A stretch of DNA of 10,591 nucleotides from positions 1 to 10,591 of the forward strand of contig JBKJUK010000339.1 of the NCBI GenBank assembly GCA_046590705.1. Direction: 5' to 3'. The DNA is from JBKJUK01 sp046590705 (GTDB lineage: Bacteria; Acidobacteriota; Thermoanaerobaculia; Gp7-AA8). Of this stretch, positions 1 to 6,039 are shown piece by piece. The position numbers were made by a program, and so were the translations under genes. The notes under the pieces are model-generated. The model was given only the letters and a program-made list of their open reading frames with translations, had not been told where the DNA came from and did no database searches. Each line of letters starts with the position of its first letter. Position 1 is the first letter of the stretch.

Positions 1-2
1 GC

Positions 3-887
3 CGAATCAGACCCAAGGTGCCTGAAGGCTGGACGCTGACGCCAAAGTCCGTCGCTGTCAGTCTGCAGAAGAAAGGAGAGCGGGCTACGGCAGAGTTTCT
101 GATCACCCCATCGGCAGGCGAATCGAGCGGATCACTCTCTGCGGTGATGGAGGTTGGAGAGACGGTATTCGGCAGAGGTTTGATCTCGATCGCCTACGAT
201 CACATACCCCTGCAGACGCTGTTTTCTCTTGCTGAGACGAAGCTGGTGCGGGCCGACATCAAACGCACAGGTCAGCGAATTGGCTACGTGTTGGGCCCGG
301 GTGATGAAGTTCCCGAGGCGCTCAGACAGATCGGCTACACGGTGTCCATGATCAGCGATGAGGAACTTGCCAGCGGCAACCTGACTGCATACGACTCGAT
401 CGTTGTCGGCGTGCGTGCCTACAACTCCCGCGAAGGTTTGAAGCAGTCGGCCTCGAGGCTTCACTCCTACGTTGAGAACGGTGGAACGATGGTGGTGCAG
501 TACAACACCGCCGACGACACGCTCTTTCCAGGCTTTGCGCCGTTGCCGCTGAAAGTCTCGCGTGATCGAGTCACGGTCGAAGAGGCCCCGGTGACCCTGA
601 TCGCACCTGACCATCCGCTGCTGTCGAAGCCCAACCGGATCACCGAGAAGGATTTTGCAGGTTGGGTGCAGGAGCGGGGACTCTACTTCGCGAGTGAGTG
701 GGATCCGAAATTCACTCCGCTGCTCGCCAGTAACGATCCGGGAGAAGAGAGTCGTAAAGGCGGGTTGCTGGTTGCTCGCTACGGAAAGGGTCTCTTCATC
801 TACACCGGCTATGCCTTCTTCCGGCAGCTTCCGGCGGGAGTGCCTGGAGCGTATCGACTTTTCGCGAATCTGGTCTCTGCAAAATGA
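3..887 (+). CDS. PIG-L family deacetylase, C-terminal part (5' truncated)
   Basis: The reading frame is open to the left window edge, so only the last 294 residues are visible; the GTG at 18 is an internal valine, not a start. The first ~75 residues look like a beta-sandwich (NEW3-like). From about nt 276 (RIGYVLGPGDEVPEALRQ) to the end the protein resembles the class-I glutamine-amidotransferase/ThuA-like fold found at the C-terminus of long PIG-L (LmbE-like) proteins of Acidobacteriota and Gemmatimonadota. Recognisable stretches are YDSIVVGVRAYN, GGTMVVQYNT, DHPLLSKPN, GWVQERGLYF, GGLLVARYGKG and RQLPAGVPGAYRLFANL. The N-terminal zinc deacetylase domain with its AHPDD motif would lie upstream, outside the window, so the enzyme activity (N-deacetylation of an N-acetylglucosamine-like substrate) comes from family knowledge only. 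Its stop overlaps the next start (ATGA at 884-887), which indicates translational coupling with the small membrane protein and the symporter. The family is fairly sure; the substrate is unknown. Confidence 0.85.
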   Translation, partial: RIRPKVPEGWTLTPKSVAVSLQKKGERATAEFLITPSAGESSGSLSAVMEVGETVFGRGLISIAYDHIPLQTLFSLAETKLVRADIKRTGQRIGYVLGPGDEVPEALRQIGYTVSMISDEELASGNLTAYDSIVVGVRAYNSREGLKQSASRLHSYVENGGTMVVQYNTADDTLFPGFAPLPLKVSRDRVTVEEAPVTLIAPDHPLLSKPNRITEKDFAGWVQERGLYFASEWDPKFTPLLASNDPGEESRKGGLLVARYGKGLFIYTGYAFFRQLPAGVPGAYRLFANLVSAK

Positions 888-1024
888 TCGAACCGGAAGC
901 TGATCATCAAGTTGAGGTGCCTCCGCCAATCGGCGGCAGCTGGCGCAATCTTTACGCGGGCGTTCTGATTACCCTGGTGCTTCTCATCGCGGCTTTTTAT
1001 CTGTTCACCAGAGCCTTCGCTTGA
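884..1024 (+). CDS. Small single-pass membrane protein between deacetylase and symporter
   Basis: This is a 46-residue open frame beginning MIEPEADHQVEVPPPIGG and ending LFTRAFA. Residues 1-18 are acidic and proline-rich. WRNLYAG follows, then one hydrophobic helix (about 24-42: GVLITLVLLIAAFYLF) and a short basic tail. The ATG shares ATGA (884-887) with the deacetylase stop, and its own TGA shares TTGA (1021-1024) with the symporter start. There is no separate Shine-Dalgarno sequence, so it probably depends on coupling. It exactly fills the gap between two genes that would otherwise be 133 nt apart, which argues that it is real. Some SSS transporters have small membrane partners (for example the YjcH/DUF485 and YhdT/DUF997 types), so an accessory subunit role is a reasonable inference. 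I see no sequence match to those families. The alternative is a non-functional spacer ORF. Confidence 0.72.
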   Translation: MIEPEADHQVEVPPPIGGSWRNLYAGVLITLVLLIAAFYLFTRAFA

Positions 1025-2739
1025 GCGGAATCGACTGGATCGTCCTCGCGGCGTCGCTGCTCTTCATCGTACTTTACGGCGTCTGGAAGGGCCGGAAGAT
1101 GCGCGATCTCGATGGGTATCTGCTCGCCAATCGCGAGATGCGCTGGTACACAGTTGCTTTCTCGATCATGGCCACGCAGGCCAGCGCCATTACGTTTCTC
1201 TCCACGCCCGGCCAGGCCTACACCGATGGTATGCGCTTCGTTCAGTTCTACCTGGGACTGCCGATCGCCATGGTCATCCTTTCGATCACTGCAGTCCCGA
1301 TCTACCACCGACTGAAGGTCTACACGGCCTACGAATATCTGGAGGGTCGCTTCGACCTGAAAACGAGATCGCTGGCCGCATTTCTCTTCCTTGTGCAGCG
1401 CGGACTTTCCACCGGCATCACCATTTACGCTCCGGCGCTCATCATCTCCGTGTTACTTGGATGGAACGTCAGTCTGACGACGCTTGTAATCGGCGTTCTG
1501 GTGATCATTTATACCGCTTCGGGCGGTACGAAAGCCGTCTCCTGGACTAACTTTCATCAGATGCTGATCATCCTCATCGGGATGGCCATTGCGCTGGTGG
1601 TGGTGGTCTCGTCACTTCCGGCTGATGTCGGCCTCGTCGACGCACTGCATGTAGCGGGAAAGATGGGGAAGCTGAACGCTATCGACTTCAGCTTCGATCT
1701 GAATAATCGCTACAACTTCTGGTCTGGACTGATTGGCGGACTGTTTGTTGCGCTCTCCTACTTCGGGACCGATCAATCGCAGGTGCAGCGCTATCTGACG
1801 GGCGAGACCATCGCTCAGAGTCGCCTCGGACTTCTGTTCAACGGACTGGTGAAAGTCCCGATGCAGTTCTTCATTCTCTTCGTCGGCGCCATGGTCTTCG
1901 TTTTCTATCAGTTCGTCACGCCGCCGATGTTCTTCAACTCCGTCGAGACCGACGCGGTAAGGAGAGGTGGACTCGCTGCGGAGTATCAGCAACTCGAGAA
2001 AGATCACCAGCAGGCCGCAGCATCGAAGACGCAGTCGGTACGTACGCTGATCACGGCAGTGCGCGGCGGCTCAGATACTCAGGTTGCAGCGGCCGAGGCG
2101 GAACTCGACGCTAGACAGCTGCAGGTCACTGAGATTCGAAAGAAGGGAATCGAAGTCCTGAAAAGAAACAACCCGGCCATGGAGGCGAACGACACTAATT
2201 ACGTCTTTCTCACCTTTGTGATCCGTTTTCTTCCGGCAGGACTGGTCGGTCTGGTGATGGCGGCGATTTTCGCCGCTTCGATGGGTTCGACGGCCTCCGG
2301 ACTCAATGCGCTGGCCTCGACAACCATCGTCGATGTGTACAAACGGAATGTGGTGAAGGATGCCAGCGAGAAGCATTACGTGAACGCCTCGAAACTCGCC
2401 ACCATCTTCTGGGGAGCCTTCGCGGTGGCTTTCGCACTGTATGCAGACCGACTGGGGTCGCTCATCGAGGCGGTGAACATATTGGGATCACTATTCTACG
2501 GAACGATTCTGGGCATCTTCCTGCTGGCATTTTATATATCCAGAGTCGGCGGCAACGCGGCGTTCGCGGGGGCACTGGCCGGTCAGGTAATCGTCGTGTA
2601 CTGCTTCATGTTTACGAAGATTTCGTTCCTCTGGTACAACGTGATCGGCTGCCTGGCGGTGATTCTTTTCGCCCTGCTGCTACAGCCATTCTTCCGGAAT
2701 GGAGCTGATGAACGTAGAACGCAGAACGCAGAACGATGA
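1021..2739 (+). CDS. Sodium:solute symporter (SSS family)
   Basis: A 572-residue inner-membrane transporter of the SSS/SGLT fold, expected to couple Na+ entry to solute uptake; the solute is not evident. Visible family features are the N-terminal helix (SGIDWIVLAASLLFIVLYG), the DGYLLANREMRWYTVAFSIMATQASAIT region, YTAYEYLEGRF, YTASGGTKAVSWTNFHQ, SYFGTDQSQVQRYLTG, and the late helix AAIFAASMGSTASGLNA, where family Na+-site Ser/Thr residues lie. Residues ~302-392 are a polar, helix-prone insertion (VFYQFVTPPMFFN, then EYQQLEKDHQQAAASK and further) between two membrane helices. TTG at 1021 is chosen as start because it gives the TTGA overlap and a complete first helix; the next ATG (codon 27) would remove that helix. 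The last ~10 residues (DERRTQNAER) and the TGA stop are encoded by a heptamer repeat, so the native C-terminus has been replaced or extended. Confidence 0.93.
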   Translation: MSGIDWIVLAASLLFIVLYGVWKGRKMRDLDGYLLANREMRWYTVAFSIMATQASAITFLSTPGQAYTDGMRFVQFYLGLPIAMVILSITAVPIYHRLKVYTAYEYLEGRFDLKTRSLAAFLFLVQRGLSTGITIYAPALIISVLLGWNVSLTTLVIGVLVIIYTASGGTKAVSWTNFHQMLIILIGMAIALVVVVSSLPADVGLVDALHVAGKMGKLNAIDFSFDLNNRYNFWSGLIGGLFVALSYFGTDQSQVQRYLTGETIAQSRLGLLFNGLVKVPMQFFILFVGAMVFVFYQFVTPPMFFNSVETDAVRRGGLAAEYQQLEKDHQQAAASKTQSVRTLITAVRGGSDTQVAAAEAELDARQLQVTEIRKKGIEVLKRNNPAMEANDTNYVFLTFVIRFLPAGLVGLVMAAIFAASMGSTASGLNALASTTIVDVYKRNVVKDASEKHYVNASKLATIFWGAFAVAFALYADRLGSLIEAVNILGSLFYGTILGIFLLAFYISRVGGNAAFAGALAGQVIVVYCFMFTKISFLWYNVIGCLAVILFALLLQPFFRNGADERRTQNAER

Positions 2740-2747
2740 AGTAAGAA
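2705..2747 (+). repeat. GAACGCA heptamer block, copy A (overlaps symporter 3' end)
   Basis: After CTGAT come four 7-nt units at 2710-2737 (GAACGTA, GAACGCA, GAACGCA, GAACGAT) and then GAAGTAAGAA. The stretch 2705-2747 matches 8304-8346 at 39 of 43 positions, and 2724-2747 is identical to 8323-8346. The symporter stop codon (2737-2739) lies inside it. Confidence 0.85.
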
Positions 2748-2782
2748 AACGGTCGCCACTGAGACCTATTGTGACGCGCGGG

Positions 2783-2820
2783 CCGGGTAGCGGACGCGCA
2801 GCAGCGCGTCCGCTACCCGG
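2783..2820. repeat. Perfect 17-bp palindrome, REP-like
   Basis: The left arm CCGGGTAGCGGACGCGC (2783-2799) and right arm GCGCGTCCGCTACCCGG (2804-2820) pair perfectly around the loop AGCA. The stem is very GC-rich but no T-run follows, so it is not a classical intrinsic terminator, though it could stall polymerase or protect the symporter mRNA 3' end. A degenerate relative lies at 3574-3615. Confidence 0.85.
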
Positions 2821-2862
2821 GTTCGCTCATCGAACGAATGGCCCAAAATTCAGCTCAGCGCG

Positions 2863-2885
2863 TCACAGGCAGGATTGCCTGTGCC
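2863..2885. repeat. CACAGGCA palindrome, copy 1
   Basis: CACAGGCA (2864-2871) pairs with TGCCTGTG (2876-2883) around GGAT, a perfect 8-bp stem. The 23-nt unit recurs at 2968-2990 in the same orientation with three differences. Confidence 0.75.
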
Positions 2886-2967
2886 ACACATGTCTCTTCT
2901 CTTAGTTCATCACAAGATTGAAATATGGGTTGTTAGCGCTCGCCCCATACGAGGTCGGTGTAGGGAA

Positions 2968-2990
2968 TCACAGGCAGTATTTCCTGTGCT
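2968..2990. repeat. CACAGGCA palindrome, copy 2
   Basis: CACAGGCA (2969-2976) faces TTCCTGTG (2981-2988) around GTAT. One pair of the stem is broken compared with copy 1, exactly 105 bp upstream. Confidence 0.7.
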
Positions 2991-2993
2991 CAC

Positions 2994-3011
2994 TTTCTGC
3001 GTTCTGCATTC
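2994..3011 (-). repeat. Heptamer block in inverted orientation
   Basis: Read on the minus strand, 3011 to 2994 is GAATGCA, GAACGCA, GAAA: the same heptamer as at 2710-2737 but facing it. The two blocks bound a ~300-bp interval that contains three palindromes. Confidence 0.65.
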
Positions 3012-3123
3012 ACTAGAAACACTGCGTCGCGACCGATACCTAAATTGGGTGTTTTAAGTCGTGACGGCCTGCAAAACCTGCAACGGCAACGCTTTTGCTA
3101 TGAGAGGCCCGGGTGGGCGGCGG

Positions 3124-3558
3124 ATGAATGATGTGACAGAACCACAACAGCAGCGTCGTGCGTTGGTTGTCGATGATGACGTCTCGATCCGGCTCATGCT
3201 CACCAAGATCCTTCAGCGAGAACAGCTCCTTGTCGACAGCGCGAAAGATGGTGTCGATGCCCTCGAGAAAATCCGGGCTAATCAGTACGATCTGGTGTTC
3301 CTCGACCTGATGATGCCTCGCCTGGACGGACTTGGAGTGCTCCGCTACCTGCGGACCCACGAACCCCAGGCCCTGAAAACGGTCATCGTCATGACGGCTT
3401 TCAATAAGATCGCAGATGAAGTCTACGGCGAGGACATGGTTGGACGGGTTGTGTCAAAGCCTTTCGACATTCACGTGCTGATCGAGAACGCCCGCAAGGT
3501 GCTCGCCGAGCAGGAAGCGAATCGCGCTGCAGCGGGCGACGAGACCAACGCTTCCTGA
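3124..3558 (+). CDS. Single-domain response regulator (CheY-like receiver)
   Basis: A 144-residue cytoplasmic receiver domain with no output domain. The acidic pocket is D17-D18-D19 in RRALVVDDDV, the phosphoacceptor is D61 in LVFLDLMMPRLDG, the switch threonine is T91 in VIVMTAFNK, and the conserved lysine is K112 in VVSKPF. The C-terminal ~20 residues (AEQEANRAAAGDETNAS) are a polar tail. The ATG at 3124 is preferred because it starts just before the first strand and follows a G-rich stretch (GGGCGGCGG). In-frame starts at 3100 (ATG) and 3061 (GTG) would add residues with no receiver character. No kinase is adjacent; the nearest is the GAF histidine kinase at 6310, three genes and a tRNA away, so a partnership is only possible. 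It may act by binding a target protein, or as a phosphorelay intermediate. Confidence 0.92.
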   Translation: MNDVTEPQQQRRALVVDDDVSIRLMLTKILQREQLLVDSAKDGVDALEKIRANQYDLVFLDLMMPRLDGLGVLRYLRTHEPQALKTVIVMTAFNKIADEVYGEDMVGRVVSKPFDIHVLIENARKVLAEQEANRAAAGDETNAS

Positions 3559-3573
3559 GTGCGCTCGAACACA

Positions 3574-3615
3574 GGGCAGCCTGCGCGCTGCTGCGCGCCT
3601 CTACGCTATCCCGTG
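3574..3615. repeat. Decayed copy of the 17-bp palindrome
   Basis: GCGCGC (3583-3588 within GCGCGCTGCTGCGCGC) pairs with 3593-3598 around TGCT. The 14 bases 3584-3597 are identical to the reverse complement of the centre of the palindrome at 2783-2820. The left flank GGGCAGCCTGCGCGC matches that element at 11 of 15 positions, and the right flank (CTACGCTATCCCG) needs a gap. It lies 16 nt after the response-regulator stop. Confidence 0.55.
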
Positions 3616-3689
3616 TCCGCGCAACGAAACGAACGGGAAACGCCGCCACGTGCGCTAGTACAATGCGCTCGCTGCGAATCTGATAAGCG

Positions 3690-3697
3690 AAGGGGAG
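3690..3697 (+). promoter_or_regulatory. Shine-Dalgarno of the enoyl-CoA hydratase gene
   Basis: AAGGGGAG ends 3 nt before the ATG at 3701 and is the clearest ribosome binding site in the window. A TACAAT at 3659-3664 could be a -10 box, but I find no matching -35. Confidence 0.6.
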
Positions 3698-3700
3698 TGC

Positions 3701-4492
3701 ATGTCGTACGAGAATCTCGAAAATCTCAAAGTCGAACAACGTGACGGCATTCTGATTGTCACCGTCGACAGGCCAAAGGTCCTGAACGCTCTGAACGCCC
3801 GGACCATGGATGAACTTTCCTCGGTGTTTCTCGAGGCCAGGGGAGATGAGAGTGTCCGGGCCGTGATCCTTACAGGCGGTGGCGAAAAAGCGTTCATTGC
3901 AGGAGCGGATATCAACGAGCTGGCCTCGCTCGATGCGGTGGTTGGAAAGAAATTCGCCGAACGGGGACAAGCCGTGCTCTCGCAGATCGAGCAATTTCCG
4001 AAACCAGTCATCGCAGCGATCAATGGATTCGCTCTCGGCGGAGGTTGTGAGGTTGCCCTGGCGTGTCACATTCGTATCGCCTCCGAAAACGCACAGCTCG
4101 GCCTCCCGGAGGTTTCACTCGGCGTGATTCCAGGATATGGCGGAACGCAGCGGATGGTCAGGCTTCTGGGAAAAGGAAAAGCTCTCGAGTTGATCTGCAC
4201 GGGCGATCGAATCGGAGCCGAGGAAGCGGAGAAGATCGGACTCGTGAATAAGGTCGTTCCCCCTGCCGAACTGATCGAAAAGTCGGAAGAGATGGCTCGA
4301 AAGATGGCCTCGAAAGGACCGCTGGCCATACGAGCTGCCATCGAAGCGGTGAACAGCGGAAGCGACATGCCCCTCGACGAAGGCCTCTATCTCGAAGCAA
4401 CTCTATTCGGCACGCTCTGCGCAACCGAAGACATGCGCGAAGGAACGAAAGCATTCCTCGAAAAAAGACCAGCGGATTTCAAAGGAAAATAG
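3701..4492 (+). CDS. Enoyl-CoA hydratase (crotonase family)
   Basis: A full-length 263-residue crotonase that would hydrate trans-2-enoyl-CoA to 3-hydroxyacyl-CoA in fatty-acid or related acyl-CoA breakdown, in the cytoplasm as an oligomer. The family signature is complete: VDRPKVLNALN near residue 22, AFIAGADINEL (A69 aligns with the oxyanion-hole alanine), and ALGGGCEVALACHIRIAS with G114 and E117. LGLPEVSLGVIPGYGGTQR supplies E137. E117 and E137 are 20 residues apart, the same spacing as the two catalytic glutamates of rat mitochondrial enoyl-CoA hydratase, so true hydratase activity is likely rather than an isomerase or other crotonase. The C-terminal EGTKAFLEKRPADFKGK is also typical. 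It has its own Shine-Dalgarno and no overlap with neighbours, so it is probably a separate transcription unit. Chain-length specificity cannot be read from the sequence. Confidence 0.95.
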   Translation: MSYENLENLKVEQRDGILIVTVDRPKVLNALNARTMDELSSVFLEARGDESVRAVILTGGGEKAFIAGADINELASLDAVVGKKFAERGQAVLSQIEQFPKPVIAAINGFALGGGCEVALACHIRIASENAQLGLPEVSLGVIPGYGGTQRMVRLLGKGKALELICTGDRIGAEEAEKIGLVNKVVPPAELIEKSEEMARKMASKGPLAIRAAIEAVNSGSDMPLDEGLYLEATLFGTLCATEDMREGTKAFLEKRPADFKGK

Positions 4493-4528
4493 AAGCAACG
4501 CCGACCTGTTTCCCAACGTGAAAGAAAC

Positions 4529-4547
4529 CCGAAGTTGAAAACTTCGG
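4529..4547. repeat. CCGAAGTT hairpin
   Basis: CCGAAGTT (4529-4536) pairs perfectly with AACTTCGG (4540-4547) around a 3-nt loop, 36 nt after the enoyl-CoA hydratase stop. No T-run follows. It may be a REP-like element or a weak transcript end. Confidence 0.65.
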
Positions 4548-4595
4548 CCACTCTTGCCCTCAGGACACTTACTGCGTACCGACCCCAGATCCTGG

Positions 4596-4639
4596 CTACT
4601 GACCTACTGGCTGCTGACTACTGCACTACTGACTACTGC
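4596..4639 (+). repeat. CTACTGA heptamer block upstream of the LeuA-like gene
   Basis: Six 7-nt units occur: CTACTGA, CTACTGG, CTGCTGA, CTACTGC, CTACTGA, CTACTGC, with a single extra base after the first and fourth. The block ends 7 nt before the proposed start codon at 4647. An in-frame ATG at 4554 reads through it and gives a low-complexity LLTYWLLTTALLTTA leader that should not be counted as protein. Confidence 0.8.
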
Positions 4640-4646
4640 CATAAAA

Positions 4647-5867
4647 ATGCCCTCACCGCTGATCTACGACTGGAATGTAAACGGCGCACAGCCTGTGGCA
4701 CCCTCTCGCCCGGTTGCTCTGAGTGACGAGACGCTTCGGGATGGTCTTCAGTGCCCCTCGGTTCGCGATCCGGACATTGATCAGAAGGTACGCATTCTTC
4801 ATTTCATCAGTCAGCTCGGGATCCGCTCGGCGAACATCGGGCTGCCGGCGGCCGGACCCTCGACATCCGCTGCAGTCGAGGTACTGGCCCGGGAGATCGT
4901 CGGCAGCCGCCTCAAGATCCAACCCACCTGTGCGTCCAGGACCAGACTCGAGGACATCCGCACAATCGCCGGGATCTCGCAGCGCACAGGCATCGCCATC
5001 GAGGTCGGCCTTTTTCTGGCTTCCTCTCCGATTCGGAAATTCGCCGAAGGAAACAGCGACGACGAACTCGTTCGACGTACCAGCGAATCCGTAGCCTTCG
5101 CAGTCTCCGAAAATCTGCCGGTGATGTTCGTTACAGAGGACTCGACCAGAACCAGTCCCGCTCAGCTCGAGAGCCTCTTCACTGCGGCCGTTCACGCCGG
5201 CGCGTCGGGCGTCTGCGTCTGTGACACCGTTGGCCACGCCACGCCGTGGGGAACGCGCAACGTCATCGAATTCGTGCGTGCGCTGATTGACCGTTTGAAT
5301 CCTGCAGTGCGAATTGACTGGCACGCGCACTCTGATCGTGGTCTTTCACTCATCAACTCCATCGCAGCGATCGAAGCTGGTGTGGATCGGGTCCACGGCT
5401 GCGCGCTGGGGATCGGGGAGAGGGTAGGGAACACATCACTCGATCTTCTACTGGTCAATCTGCATCTGCTGGGCTGGCTCGAATCGGATCTTCTGTTGCT
5501 CGGCGATTACGTGCGCTTTGTCTCCGAGGCTACTGGAGTCGAGATTCCAGCTTCGTATCCTGTGTTTGGTGCCGATGCATTCAGAACGGGGAGTGGTGTG
5601 CACGCCTCTGCACTCGTGAAGGCCAGCACACTCGGGCGCGCCGATCTCGGTGATCGGCTCTTCTCAGCGATTCCAGCAGCCCACTTCGGACTCGAACAGA
5701 TCATTGAAGTCGGGCCGATGTCAGGAATGTCCAACATCCTGCACTGGCTCGCAAGCCGCGGCTTTCCGCTCGATGAAAGTACAGCCGCAAGGATTTTCAG
5801 CGAAGCAAAGAAGTCGCGAACGGTCCTGACGGAGGACGAACTGCTGCGCTTCGCGTCGCAAATCTGA
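4647..5867 (+). CDS. LeuA/HMGL-like enzyme (isopropylmalate/homocitrate synthase-like), substrate unknown
   Basis: A 406-residue TIM-barrel enzyme of the HMGL-like superfamily, closest in motifs to the 2-isopropylmalate/homocitrate synthase branch. That branch joins acetyl-CoA to a 2-oxoacid. Visible motifs are LSDETLRDGLQ (catalytic R31, metal ligand D32), VTEDSTRT (164-169), WHAHSDRGL (metal ligands H226, H228), GCALGIGERVGNTSLD (251-266) and FRTGSGVHASALVKA (312-326). The C-terminal ~80 residues hold a short helical domain; there is no LeuA-type leucine-binding regulatory domain (usual LeuA is ~500 residues or more). HMG-CoA lyase is unlikely because its GCP/GNVATED C-terminal motifs are absent. 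The start at 4647 leaves the whole barrel intact but has no Shine-Dalgarno, since a heptamer repeat occupies that position. No leu genes are near; the enoyl-CoA hydratase upstream hints at acyl-CoA metabolism but is separated by repeats. Confidence 0.85.
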   Translation: MPSPLIYDWNVNGAQPVAPSRPVALSDETLRDGLQCPSVRDPDIDQKVRILHFISQLGIRSANIGLPAAGPSTSAAVEVLAREIVGSRLKIQPTCASRTRLEDIRTIAGISQRTGIAIEVGLFLASSPIRKFAEGNSDDELVRRTSESVAFAVSENLPVMFVTEDSTRTSPAQLESLFTAAVHAGASGVCVCDTVGHATPWGTRNVIEFVRALIDRLNPAVRIDWHAHSDRGLSLINSIAAIEAGVDRVHGCALGIGERVGNTSLDLLLVNLHLLGWLESDLLLLGDYVRFVSEATGVEIPASYPVFGADAFRTGSGVHASALVKASTLGRADLGDRLFSAIPAAHFGLEQIIEVGPMSGMSNILHWLASRGFPLDESTAARIFSEAKKSRTVLTEDELLRFASQI

Positions 5868-5885
5868 CGCGGGAGATTAGCGACT

Positions 5886-5949
5886 GCATCGATCATTCCC
5901 CGGGCTCTCCATCGATGCTACACCGTGTAGGGGCGGCTTGCGGCCGCCC
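5886..5949. repeat. Two stem-loops after the LeuA-like gene, one REP-like
   Basis: GCATCGAT (5886-5893) pairs with ATCGATGC (5911-5918) across a 17-nt loop. GGGCGGC (5931-5937) then pairs with GCCGCCC (5943-5949) around TTGCG. Neither is followed by a T-run. They lie between the stop at 5867 and the tRNA and could end or protect the upstream transcript. Confidence 0.55.
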
Positions 5950-6024
5950 GCTCCCCCCGGCTTTCATGAGTCAACGCGCACATCGCAGGACTGAGCTCCA
6001 GGTCTGAGTATCTCGATCCCCTGC

Positions 6025-6030
6025 TATACT
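6025..6030 (+). promoter_or_regulatory. Possible -10 box of tRNA-Leu
   Basis: TATACT lies 9 nt before the tRNA 5' end, a suitable position for a -10 element. No good -35 hexamer is visible 16-18 nt upstream. Confidence 0.4.
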
Positions 6031-6039
6031 CCAGCGTCT

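Larger units (their letters stand above)
2740..3123. other. Repeat-rich intergenic region, no gene
   Basis: No convincing gene lies in these 384 bases. Short frames here have no recognisable protein character and run across palindromes. In order the region holds the tail of heptamer block A, a perfect 17-bp palindrome, a small GTTCG/CGAAC hairpin (2821-2835), two copies of a CACAGGCA palindrome, and an inverted heptamer block (2994-3011). The last ~110 bases must hold the response-regulator promoter, but I see no clear -35/-10 pair. Confidence 0.7.

Noticed and set aside
132..929. Long minus-strand open frame opposite the PIG-L gene
   Set aside because: It mirrors a strongly recognisable plus-strand protein, has no family resemblance and is typical of antisense frames in GC-rich genes.
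2705..2747. Heptamer blocks as a CRISPR array
   Set aside because: Units are 7 nt with no spacers and no cas genes are present.
2783..2820. Reading the 17-bp palindrome as a standard intrinsic terminator
   Set aside because: No T-run follows on either strand, and a decayed relative at 3574 fits a repeat family better.
2875..3057. 60-codon plus-strand frame in the repeat-rich spacer
   Set aside because: It runs through both CACAGGCA palindromes and the inverted heptamer block, has no Shine-Dalgarno and no protein character.
3401..4069. Minus-strand open frame across the response regulator end and the crotonase start
   Set aside because: It overlaps two well-supported genes and the spacer between them, and its translation shows no recognisable domain.
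4554..4646. N-terminal extension of the LeuA-like protein from ATG 4554
   Set aside because: The added residues are a translation of the CTACTGA heptamer block and have no counterpart in the enzyme family.
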